Below are positions 1 through 5,013 of a stretch of 5,013 nt of DNA, one piece after another. This stretch comes from Cytophagales bacterium (GTDB lineage Bacteria; Bacteroidota; Bacteroidia; Cytophagales; Cyclobacteriaceae). The notes beneath the pieces were generated by a model. It was given only the letters and a program-made list of their open reading frames with translations, was not told where the DNA came from and made no database searches. How positions within the stretch are numbered: the stretch's first letter is position 1; every line of letters starts with the position of its first letter. The position numbers and the translations under genes are program-made. Location of the stretch: positions 1-5,013 of the forward strand of contig DPSB01000311.1 of the NCBI GenBank assembly GCA_003537495.1, in the 5' to 3' direction.

Positions 1-72
<72 letters not shown>

Positions 73-80
73 ATTTTCTT

Positions 81-108
81 TTAGTCCTTAGTCTTTAGTA
101 ATTAGTCC
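81..108. repeat. Four tandem heptamers next to the 16S 5' end
   Basis: On the plus strand the units are TTAGTCC (81-87), TTAGTCT (88-94), TTAGTAA (95-101) and TTAGTCC (102-108), with exact 7-bp periodicity; TTAGT is invariant. In the pre-rRNA they read as GGACUAA, UUACUAA, AGACUAA and GGACUAA, ending about 9 nt before the mature 16S start. The periodicity is directly visible. Any role, for example in processing or as a neutral slippage tract, is unknown. Confidence 0.85.
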
Positions 109-118
109 TGAGACTAAT
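101..118 (-). repeat. Inverted repeat joined to the heptamer array
   Basis: ATTAGTC (101-107) and GACTAAT (112-118) form perfect 7-bp arms around a 4-nt loop. The left arm is the last heptamer unit, so in the RNA the arm from 112-118 could instead pair with the other TTAGTC units at 81-86 and 88-93. That allows mutually exclusive hairpins. A weaker AT-only dyad, TAATA-CT-TATTA (115-126), overlaps the right arm. Confidence 0.65.
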
Positions 119-145
119 ACTTATTACACCGAACTCGCCTCGTAG

Positions 146-163
146 TTCTGACTCCTCTCAGAA
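146..163 (-). repeat. Short inverted repeat in the rRNA leader
   Basis: TTCTGA (146-151) and TCAGAA (158-163) are perfect 6-bp arms around the 6-nt pyrimidine loop CTCCTC on the plus strand (GAGGAG in the RNA). It is a modest hairpin candidate with no T-run after it, so it is not a terminator. Confidence 0.45.
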
Positions 164-261
164 TCCCAAACCCTCGGCCTATGTCATTTAATCCTCGGTC
201 CTCATTAATTTTTTTGTCCTCCAAATAACATCACTGCTATTCGGCTCTAAAGAAATCAACT

Positions 262-289
262 CGGATAATACCTCCATCGATATTATCCG
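262..289 (-). repeat. Leader hairpin, 9-bp perfect stem
   Basis: CGGATAATA (262-270) and TATTATCCG (281-289) are perfect 9-bp inverted arms around a 10-nt loop. In the pre-rRNA the loop reads UCGAUGGAGG. This is the best isolated stem in the leader. No U-tract follows it on the transcribed strand, so it is more likely a structural or processing element than a terminator. Confidence 0.65.
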
Positions 290-310
290 GGTCCGCTATC
301 AATCTCCATT

Positions 311-323
311 CATTCAAAGAACG
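311..323 (-). promoter_or_regulatory. boxA-like rRNA antitermination site
   Basis: The minus strand reads CGTTCTTTGAATG, with a core GTTCTTTGA at 322-314. This closely resembles the E. coli rRNA boxA (TGCTCTTTA), where NusB/NusE (S10) bind the nascent RNA to keep polymerase from terminating in untranslated rRNA. It sits about 105 nt after the predicted start and about 240 nt before 16S, a plausible place for boxA. The call rests on resemblance and position only. It abuts an 11-bp palindrome, GATTTGAAATC (323-333), which could also be a protein site or chance. Confidence 0.5.
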
Positions 324-374
324 ATTTGAAATCTGCGCTTGTTTTTCAAAGTGCTTTATTCAAGTGTGGCTTTC

Positions 375-413
375 GCCTGATCTTTTCAATCAACCTTTCC
401 CTACTGGTCAGGC
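375..413 (-). repeat. Long-loop inverted repeat at the start of the rRNA leader
   Basis: GCCTGA (375-380) and TCAGGC (408-413) are perfect 6-bp arms separated by 27 nt. They lie in the first ~60 nt of the predicted pre-rRNA and could form a hairpin with internal pairing (CC with GG inside the loop). Nothing downstream resembles a U-tract. Confidence 0.4.
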
Positions 414-434
414 CCCGTTTTCATTTTGGGACTG

Positions 435-466
435 CAAATGTAGAGGGAAATGTTTCCCTACGCAAG
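435..466 (-). promoter_or_regulatory. Predicted rRNA operon promoter (-33 CTTG, -7 TACATTTG)
   Basis: On the minus strand TACATTTG (442-435) matches the Bacteroidota -7 consensus TAnnTTTG at every fixed position. CTTG (466-463) lies 20 bp upstream and matches three of four bases of the -33 motif TTTG. The expected start site is around 428-431. The tract AAATATTTTT (484-475), just upstream of -33, is suitably placed for an UP element and overlaps the purA stop codon. The spacer is occupied by a dyad (444-459), described separately. The promoter is assigned to the rRNA operon because no other gene lies downstream before 16S. It has not been mapped experimentally. Confidence 0.7.
444..459. repeat. 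16-bp dyad inside the rRNA promoter spacer
   Basis: AGGGAAA-TG-TTTCCCT is an inverted repeat with perfect 7-bp arms around a 2-bp centre, lying wholly between the -33 and -7 elements of the predicted rRNA promoter. Its geometry (compact, two-base centre, no following T-run on either strand) suits a dimeric DNA-binding protein better than a transcription terminator. The half site with flank, GTAGGGAAA (461-453), recurs in direct orientation at 404-396. The regulator, if any, is unknown. Confidence 0.6.
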
Positions 467-483
467 AGGTGACGAAAAATATT

Positions 484-1764
484 TCAGAATTTACTTTTGC
501 TGCGTAAAATGGTCTGAGAGCGATCTGGGCCTATTGAAATGAGTGAAATAGGCACACCCAAAGATTTTTCCAGAAAAGAAACGTAGGCCAAAAGATTTGT
601 TGGCAAACCTGCCTCGCTGGTTCCTGAAAGTGTGGTGTTCCAACCGGGAAGCTCGGTGTAAACCGGAACAATTTTTTGATTTACAAATTCATATGGAAGT
701 GTTTCGGTGATGGTGCCATCAGCCAATTTATAATGTGTGCATGCTTTTATTGTTGGAAAGATGCTCAAGACATCGGCTTTCATCATTAATAATTGCGTTA
801 CGCCATTAATCATGATGGAGTACTTGAGCGATGGCAAGTCAATCCAACCACATCTGCGCGGTCGGCCGGTGGTTGAACCAAACTCATTTCCTTCTTTACG
901 CATTCTTTCCCCTTCTTCATCTAACAATTCGGTAGGGAATGGACCACTACCCACACGGGTACTGTAAGCTTTAAAGATTCCGTACACCTCACCAATTTTT
1001 GAAGGCGCAATACCCAAGCCTGTGCAAGCACCCGCGGTTACGGTATTTGAACTGGTTACAAACGGATAGCTTCCAAAGTCAATATCCAACAAAGAGCCTT
1101 GTGCGCCTTCTGCCAAAACAGAAGAGTTCTTACTCAATTCTTCATTAATAAAATATTCGCTATCGATCAGGTTAAAACTCTTTAAAAAAGTTACCGCATT
1201 AAAGAATTGTTTTTCTAATTCGGGCCAACTGAATTCTATGTTATGATTCTTCAGAATATCGAAATGAATATCGGTTAGCTTTTTAAACTTTGCATCAAAA
1301 TCTGGTGAAAGAATATCGCCCACGCGCAAACCCTGCCGACCGATTTTATCCTGATAAGAAGGACCAATCCCCTTAAGGGTGGAACCAATCTTCTGATCAC
1401 CTTTAGCTTTTTCATACGCCTGATCGAGCAGACGATGCGTAGGGACAATAAGTGTAGCTTTTTTTGAAATGAATAGATTGGCTTTAACATTCATGTTAAA
1501 CTTAGCCAGTTTTTCAATTTCTGTTTTGAATACAATAGGATCCAAAACAACTCCATTACCAATAATGTTGCGCGTTTTCGCTCTGAATATCCCGGAAGGA
1601 ATCTGATGAAGCACATGTTTGATGCCATCAAACTCAAGTGTATGCCCTGCATTAGGGCCGCCCTGAAACCGGGCCACTACATCGTAGCGGGGTGCCAGTA
1701 CATCTACAATTTTACCTTTGCCTTCATCGCCCCATTGCAGGCCCAACAGTACATCTACTTTCAT
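484..1764 (-). CDS. purA: Adenylosuccinate synthetase
   Basis: PurA catalyses the first committed step from IMP to AMP: IMP + L-aspartate + GTP give adenylosuccinate, GDP and phosphate, in the cytoplasm. The 426 residues are close to the family's ~430, and signature sites align without offset to E. coli numbering: QWGDEGKGK at 10-18 with catalytic D13, GGPNAGHT at 35-42 with catalytic H41, GIGPSYQDK at 132-140, and R143 in GRQGLRVGD. Further on are EGAQGSLLDIDFG (219-231), TSSNT (237-241), TTGRPRRCGW (298-307) and C-terminal GPDRSQTI (412-419). The guanine-recognition segment reads MKAD (328-331), where many homologues have TKxD. ATG was chosen because it gives the canonical N-terminus. It begins 7 bp after the STAS gene and is probably co-transcribed with it. 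In E. coli, PurA is inhibited by ppGpp, which links it to the upstream Rsh gene. Confidence 0.98.
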   Translation of the reverse strand: MKVDVLLGLQWGDEGKGKIVDVLAPRYDVVARFQGGPNAGHTLEFDGIKHVLHQIPSGIFRAKTRNIIGNGVVLDPIVFKTEIEKLAKFNMNVKANLFISKKATLIVPTHRLLDQAYEKAKGDQKIGSTLKGIGPSYQDKIGRQGLRVGDILSPDFDAKFKKLTDIHFDILKNHNIEFSWPELEKQFFNAVTFLKSFNLIDSEYFINEELSKNSSVLAEGAQGSLLDIDFGSYPFVTSSNTVTAGACTGLGIAPSKIGEVYGIFKAYSTRVGSGPFPTELLDEEGERMRKEGNEFGSTTGRPRRCGWIDLPSLKYSIMINGVTQLLMMKADVLSIFPTIKACTHYKLADGTITETLPYEFVNQKIVPVYTELPGWNTTLSGTSEAGLPTNLLAYVSFLEKSLGVPISLISIGPDRSQTILRSKSKF

Positions 1765-1771
1765 TCTAGCT

Positions 1772-2110
1772 TTAAGCTTGCGCTTTTTTAATTTCGTCTT
1801 CTGATTTGATGATCTGAAAAATGGAATTGAGTTTGGTGATAGCCAATAGTTTGGTCACATTTTCTGATGGGTTCATCAGGTAAACCTCACCTCCTTTATT
1901 TCTGAACTTTGTAAGAATGGTGATGAGAATACCAATACCACTACTATTGATATAACGCAACTCAGATATATCAATAATACATGTGGCTACCTGATGACTA
2001 ACTGCTTCATTTACCAGGGTAATCAGTTGTGCATTATTTTCTTCTCCAATCAAATCACCAGATATTCTCAATATCAGGTGATTGCCTCGTATTTCCTGTG
2101 CAAAATTCAT
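1772..2110 (-). CDS. STAS-domain protein (anti-sigma factor antagonist-like)
   Basis: This is a 112-residue, single-domain STAS protein of the SpoIIAA/RsbV type, with no signal peptide or membrane segment. The N-terminal strands ([14 protein letters not shown], 9-22) lead to the hallmark segment [19 protein letters not shown] (44-62). S56-S57-G58 occupies the phospho-switch position; canonical members read DSSGLG, so the usual acidic residue is N55 here while the serine pair is kept. In characterised systems the dephosphorylated protein binds an RsbW/SpoIIAB kinase and frees a sigma factor; other STAS proteins act in different signalling or transport roles. No kinase, phosphatase or sigma gene is in the window, so the partner is unknown. 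The ATG overlaps the stop of fur as ATGA (4 bp), suggesting translational coupling. Family assignment is firm; function is inferred. Confidence 0.9.
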   Translation of the reverse strand: MNFAQEIRGNHLILRISGDLIGEENNAQLITLVNEAVSHQVATCIIDISELRYINSSGIGILITILTKFRNKGGEVYLMNPSENVTKLLAITKLNSIFQIIKSEDEIKKAQA

Positions 2111-2571
2111 AATTTCTTGTTTTCACAATTTGCCTTCTTACATGATGCATACAAAATTAAGGAGTGATGCATTACATTAAAATGAAGTAACTCTTCAACC
2201 GTATTTTGAATGGTTTGAATTCGCGGATCGCAAAACTCAACCACCTTGTGACACTCGGTACAAATTAAATGATCGTGCTGTTTATAGCCGTATGATTTTT
2301 CGTATTGTGCCAGATTTTTTCCAAACTGATGTTTGCTTACCAAATCGCATTCTACCAATAAATCCAAAGTATTATAAACGGTGGCTCTGCTTACACGGTA
2401 GCTTTTGTTCTTCATGTTGATGTACAAGGATTCAACATCAAAGTGGCCGCTTAATGAATATATCTCTTCCAGGATAGCATAGCGCTCCGGTGTTTTGCGC
2501 AGTTCTTTATTCTCCAGGTAGGCGGTAAAGATCTGCTTTACTTCTTCAAATACTTTGGGATTCAGGGCCAT
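2107..2571 (-). CDS. fur: Fur-family metal-dependent transcriptional regulator
   Basis: This is a 154-residue Fur-family repressor. The N-terminal winged helix (about 1-85) includes GHFDVESLY (42-50) and the recognition helix region [20 protein letters not shown] (59-78). The metal-binding/dimerisation domain has [17 protein letters not shown] (99-115), giving H99, H101, C104, C107 and E112, then [10 protein letters not shown] and a C-terminal pair C144/C149. The pair spacing (C-x4-C) matches E. coli Fur, and E112 is a glutamate where PerR-type peroxide sensors carry a decisive aspartate (D104 in B. subtilis). This argues for a Fur-like iron regulator over PerR, although Zur or another metal specificity cannot be excluded. 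A -7 element lies 16 bp upstream of the ATG, giving a very short leader. The stop overlaps the STAS start, so fur heads a fur-STAS-purA unit. Confidence 0.93.
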   Translation of the reverse strand: MALNPKVFEEVKQIFTAYLENKELRKTPERYAILEEIYSLSGHFDVESLYINMKNKSYRVSRATVYNTLDLLVECDLVSKHQFGKNLAQYEKSYGYKQHDHLICTECHKVVEFCDPRIQTIQNTVEELLHFNVMHHSLILYASCKKANCENKKL

Positions 2572-2586
2572 GTTTTATTTGCAGGG

Positions 2587-2594
2587 CAAATATA
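2587..2594 (-). promoter_or_regulatory. Predicted -7 promoter element for fur-STAS-purA
   Basis: The minus strand reads TATATTTG (2594-2587), matching TAnnTTTG at every fixed position and ending 15 bp before the fur ATG. The likely start is around 2580, leaving an A-rich leader of roughly 9 nt (AAATAAAAC) with no Shine-Dalgarno sequence, as is common in Bacteroidota. The -33 side is weak: only a T-run (about 2614-2610) sits in that area, with short spacing. Weak -33 plus a strong -7 would fit a regulated promoter, possibly Fur autoregulation, but I could not identify a clear Fur box. Confidence 0.6.
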
Positions 2595-2719
2595 GTATTT
2601 CAGGTGTATAAAAATTTACGATGGATAATTACAAGCTATTAACAACAAACATTACCAGATTCCGCAGTTGACTAAATTTTTCTATCCCTTCTGCTGAACT
2701 TATAACCGTTTCTAAAATA

Positions 2720-4933
2720 TCAAGAAGCACGGGAATCAAAGCGGGTAACTTTCACTACACCTTCCACTTTTTCCAATTTGGCAATTAGCATTTCGAGGTG
2801 GCGCGTATCGTTTACATACAACATGATCTCGCCACTAAAAATGCCCTGATCGGTTTTAAAGGCAAGCGAACTCATATTTACCTTCAATTCTTCTGAAATT
2901 ACTTTAGACACATCGTTAATCAGACCAACCCTATCGGTGCCAATAACTTTAAGCCCGGTTAAAAAGGCCACTTCGTGTTGCGATGTCCACTTGGCCTTGA
3001 TTACTCTATTACCATGATTTGCCAGCAGCTCAGTAGCGTTAGGGCAGTTAGTGCGGTGTATTTTAATACCTTCATTAACTGTAACAAAACCAAAAACCTC
3101 ATCGCCAGGAATTGGGGTACAGCACTTTGCCAGCTTATACTCTACCACGTCCATATCTTCACCAATCAGCAAGGTATCTTCCTGCCGGCCTTTGGCTTTA
3201 ATTTCCTGCTCGATGGTTTTTACATCTACTTGTTCTAACGGCCGGGTTTTTAGAGGTGATGACGGTTTAAAATCTTTGAATCGTTTAAGATCGTTTAATG
3301 TAATGGTGCCTTTGCCAACGCGGTAGTGTAATTCAAACTGTGAGTTTACATTGAAATAAGCCCGCATTTGTTCAAACATCTGGCTGTTGGTATCAATCTT
3401 AAGTTGCTTGAGTTTTCGCGCCAGCAATTCCTTGCCTTCTTCCATTACGTTGCGCTTATCTTCCTTCAGCAATTCTTTTATTTTAGATTTTGCTTTTGGG
3501 CTGATTACAAAGCGCAGCCAGTCTTCGTTTGCTTTTTGTTTGGATGAAGTGAGAATTTCGATCTGATCGCCATTCTTTAATACATGGTTGATTGGAACCA
3601 ATTTCTGATTCACTTTGGCGCCAATACACTTGGCTCCTATATCGGTATGAATATCGAACGCAAAATCAAGTGCGGTTGCACCATTGGGTAAATTCTTCAA
3701 TTCACCTTTCGGTGTAAACACAAAAATTTCTTCGTTGAAAAGATTGCCACGAAAATCGTCTACAAACTCCAGCGCAGAAAGGTCTTGCTTTTCTAACAAC
3801 TCGCGCACACGTACCAACCATTTTTCAAGGTTTGATTCGTGTGTGGAATTATTGTCTTTATACTTCCAATGGGCTGCATAACCTTTCTCGGCAATTTCGT
3901 CCATGCGCCTGGTTCTTATCTGCACTTCAACCCATTGGCCGTTTTTTGCCATTACTGTAGTGTGAAGCGACTCGTACCCGTTGGCTTTTGGTGTACTGAT
4001 CCAATCGCGCAAACGATCTGGATTAGGCGTGTAATAATCTGTAACGATGGAATACACCTGCCAGCAATACGATTTCTCTTGTTCAACTGGTGTATCCAGA
4101 ATCAGACGCACCGCAAACAAATCGTACACTTCCTCGAACGGAATGTTTTGTTTGCGCATCTTATTATAAATAGAGAAAATAGATTTGGGTCGGCTCTTAA
4201 TCTCACACTCAATATTCAACTTGTCCAGTTCATCTTTTACCGGCTGAACAAACTGTTTAATAAATTTATTTCGCGAGGCCCGGGTCTCATCAATTTTATC
4301 GGCTATCTCGCGATAGACGGAATAATCCGTAAAGCGCAGGTATAAATCTTCAAGTTCGGTCTTAATGGCATTAAGACCCAATCGGTGCGCAAGCGGAGCG
4401 TATAAATAAATGGTTTCGGACGATACCCGCAGTTGTTTGTTGCGCGGCATGCTATCCAGCGTACGCATGTTGTGCAGGCGATCGGCCAGTTTAATTAGAA
4501 TTACTCGTACATCTTCCGAAAGGGTAAACAGCATTTTGCGGAAGTTCTCGGCCTGGGCTGAGGTTCCATACTCAAACACGCCCCGGATTTTAGTAAGGCC
4601 ATCAATAATGCGGGCGATCTTGGTTCCGAAAATTCGCTCCAGGTCTTTAAGCTGAATATCTGTGTCTTCGACAACATCATGTAAAAGAGCTGCGATGATA
4701 GAAGTAGTACCCAGCCCGATTTCTTCCACGCAAATCTCGGCCACCGAAAGCGGGTGAAAAATGTAGGGCTCACCCGATTTTCTGCGCATATCTTTATGCG
4801 CCTCCATAGATATAGTGAAAGCCCGCTTAATCAGTTTGGCATCCCCCTCATTTAATATAGGTTTTGCTTTTCGCAGCAACCTGCGATAGCGCGCGATGAT
4901 CTCCTTCTTTTCTTCTTCAACATCAATTACCAC
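2720..4933 (-). CDS. spoT: Bifunctional (p)ppGpp synthetase/hydrolase (RelA/SpoT, Rsh)
   Basis: This long Rsh enzyme makes (p)ppGpp from GTP/GDP and ATP and hydrolyses it, setting the stringent response. The 737 residues show every expected domain. The HD hydrolase (about 30-200) has R51, H60, H85-D86 with E89-D90 (HDVVEDT) and D151 (LADRLHNMRTL), so hydrolysis should be intact. The synthetase (about 240-360) has RPKS (248-251), YDLFAVR (270-276), NGYESLHT (318-325), E336 in VEVQIRT and AAHWKYK. The TGS domain is at about 401-462, a zinc-finger-like segment has C604-C605, H626 and C630, and an ACT domain fills about 655-737. Translation starts at GTG (4933-4931): in-frame TAA stops end 6 bp upstream, and the resulting N-terminus suits the family. 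It is separated from fur by 148 bp with an internal promoter, so it is probably a separate unit. I saw no convincing minus-strand promoter in the 80 bp upstream. No hairpin terminator follows. Confidence 0.97.
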   Translation of the reverse strand: MVIDVEEEKKEIIARYRRLLRKAKPILNEGDAKLIKRAFTISMEAHKDMRRKSGEPYIFHPLSVAEICVEEIGLGTTSIIAALLHDVVEDTDIQLKDLERIFGTKIARIIDGLTKIRGVFEYGTSAQAENFRKMLFTLSEDVRVILIKLADRLHNMRTLDSMPRNKQLRVSSETIYLYAPLAHRLGLNAIKTELEDLYLRFTDYSVYREIADKIDETRASRNKFIKQFVQPVKDELDKLNIECEIKSRPKSIFSIYNKMRKQNIPFEEVYDLFAVRLILDTPVEQEKSYCWQVYSIVTDYYTPNPDRLRDWISTPKANGYESLHTTVMAKNGQWVEVQIRTRRMDEIAEKGYAAHWKYKDNNSTHESNLEKWLVRVRELLEKQDLSALEFVDDFRGNLFNEEIFVFTPKGELKNLPNGATALDFAFDIHTDIGAKCIGAKVNQKLVPINHVLKNGDQIEILTSSKQKANEDWLRFVISPKAKSKIKELLKEDKRNVMEEGKELLARKLKQLKIDTNSQMFEQMRAYFNVNSQFELHYRVGKGTITLNDLKRFKDFKPSSPLKTRPLEQVDVKTIEQEIKAKGRQEDTLLIGEDMDVVEYKLAKCCTPIPGDEVFGFVTVNEGIKIHRTNCPNATELLANHGNRVIKAKWTSQHEVAFLTGLKVIGTDRVGLINDVSKVISEELKVNMSSLAFKTDQGIFSGEIMLYVNDTRHLEMLIAKLEKVEGVVKVTRFDSRAS

Positions 4934-4972
4934 AACCCAGCGTTATTAAAAATTCGATTTTTTATTCAGACC

Positions 4973-5002
4973 TTTAATCATAACGAAATATCCCTAAATT
5001 TG
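4973..5002 (+). promoter_or_regulatory. Plus-strand promoter for an unseen divergent gene
   Basis: TAAATTTG (4995-5002) matches the Bacteroidota -7 consensus exactly at its fixed positions, and TTTA (4973-4976) lies 18 bp upstream as a three-of-four match to the -33 motif. It points away from spoT toward the right edge, so the target is outside the window and cannot be named. Transcription would start near 5008. The 80-bp region from spoT to the edge is AT-rich and must also hold the spoT promoter. Confidence 0.6.
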
Positions 5003-5013
5003 CACTCCCTTTG

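Larger units (their letters stand above)
73..434 (-). other. 16S rRNA leader (pre-rRNA 5' spacer), non-coding
   Basis: This stretch between the predicted rRNA promoter and the 16S 5' end holds no credible protein gene. It contains a boxA-like site (311-323), inverted repeats at 408-413/375-380, 281-289/262-270 and 158-163/146-151, and a tandem heptamer array (81-108) with an inverted copy (112-118). The leader would be roughly 355 nt if transcription starts around 428-431. A leader that is structured, carries boxA and is removed by RNase processing is usual for rRNA operons. The 3' partner of any long processing stem would lie beyond the 16S gene, outside the window. The leader assignment follows from position and motifs; the start site is inferred. 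Confidence 0.75.

Noticed and set aside
81..118. Heptamer array as a CRISPR-like or mobile-element repeat
   Set aside because: The units are 7 bp and adjoin with no spacers; no terminal repeats, transposase or cas gene is present.
193..215. T7 run (209-215) as a plus-strand terminator
   Set aside because: No GC-rich inverted repeat precedes it and no plus-strand gene ends nearby; on the transcribed strand it is an A-run.
328..331. MKAD in place of TKxD in PurA as a sign of inactivation
   Set aside because: All catalytic residues (D13, H41, R143) and the length are intact; K and D of the guanine site are kept, so this is more likely lineage variation.
444..459. The AGGGAAA/TTTCCCT dyad as a purA terminator
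   Set aside because: The loop is only 2 nt, the stem is A/T-rich in its inner half, and the following minus-strand sequence (CTACATTTGCAG) is not a T-run but a -7 element.
737..967. Plus-strand open frame opposite purA
   Set aside because: It is opposite the highly conserved GRPRRCGW and MKAD segments of PurA, with no independent support.
2107..2571. PerR (peroxide sensor) as the identity of the Fur-family protein
   Set aside because: The residue equivalent to the PerR aspartate is glutamate (E112), and the C-terminal cysteine spacing is like E. coli Fur. Fur is preferred, though metal specificity stays unproven.
2975..3326. Two overlapping plus-strand open frames opposite the Rsh C-terminal half
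   Set aside because: They lie opposite the conserved zinc-finger-like segment and linker of Rsh, show no domain and have low-complexity composition. They are shadows.
3839..4345. Plus-strand open frame of 168 codons, with a hydrophobic-looking N-terminus
   Set aside because: It is antisense to the Rsh synthetase domain, where the minus-strand protein is conserved residue by residue. It has no promoter motif and no recognisable family, and is best explained as a shadow frame.

Overview
The window reads as an ordinary chromosomal region of a member of the Bacteroidota, most likely a Cytophagales-type bacterium (the family cannot be fixed from this sequence). Three things point there: the 16S 5' end carries the Bacteroidota-style GGATGAACGCTAGCGGCAGG stretch, several intergenic sites match the Bacteroidota -7 promoter element TAnnTTTG, and the proteins look like Bacteroidota versions of their families.

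Everything recognisable is on the minus strand, so the biological order runs from high to low coordinates. At 4933-2720 is a full-length bifunctional RelA/SpoT (Rsh) enzyme. A 148-bp gap holds a good -7 element (2594-2587), followed by what looks like one transcription unit: a Fur-family metalloregulator (2571-2107), a small STAS-domain protein (2110-1772) that overlaps it by 4 bp (ATGA), and purA, adenylosuccinate synthetase (1764-484), 7 bp further on. Then come 411 non-coding bases (483-73) and the first ~72 nt of a 16S rRNA gene, which runs off the left edge.

The non-coding stretch is an rRNA promoter and leader: an AT-rich UP-like tract touching the purA stop codon, a CTTG/TACATTTG promoter with a 16-bp dyad filling its spacer, a boxA-like antitermination site, several hairpin-forming inverted repeats, and four tandem heptamers (TTAGTNN on the plus strand) ending about 9 nt before the mature 16S start. 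I see no intrinsic terminator between purA and the rRNA gene. At the right edge, a plus-strand promoter (TAAATTTG) points out of the window to an unseen divergent gene.

Functionally the cluster joins (p)ppGpp metabolism, metal-dependent gene control, a possible partner-switch protein, the first committed step of AMP synthesis (an enzyme that is a known (p)ppGpp target in E. coli), and an rRNA operon, a classic stringent-response target. The genes belong to known families. I found no new defence, mobile or biosynthetic system; the points worth a second look are in the rRNA promoter/leader and in the STAS gene between fur and purA.
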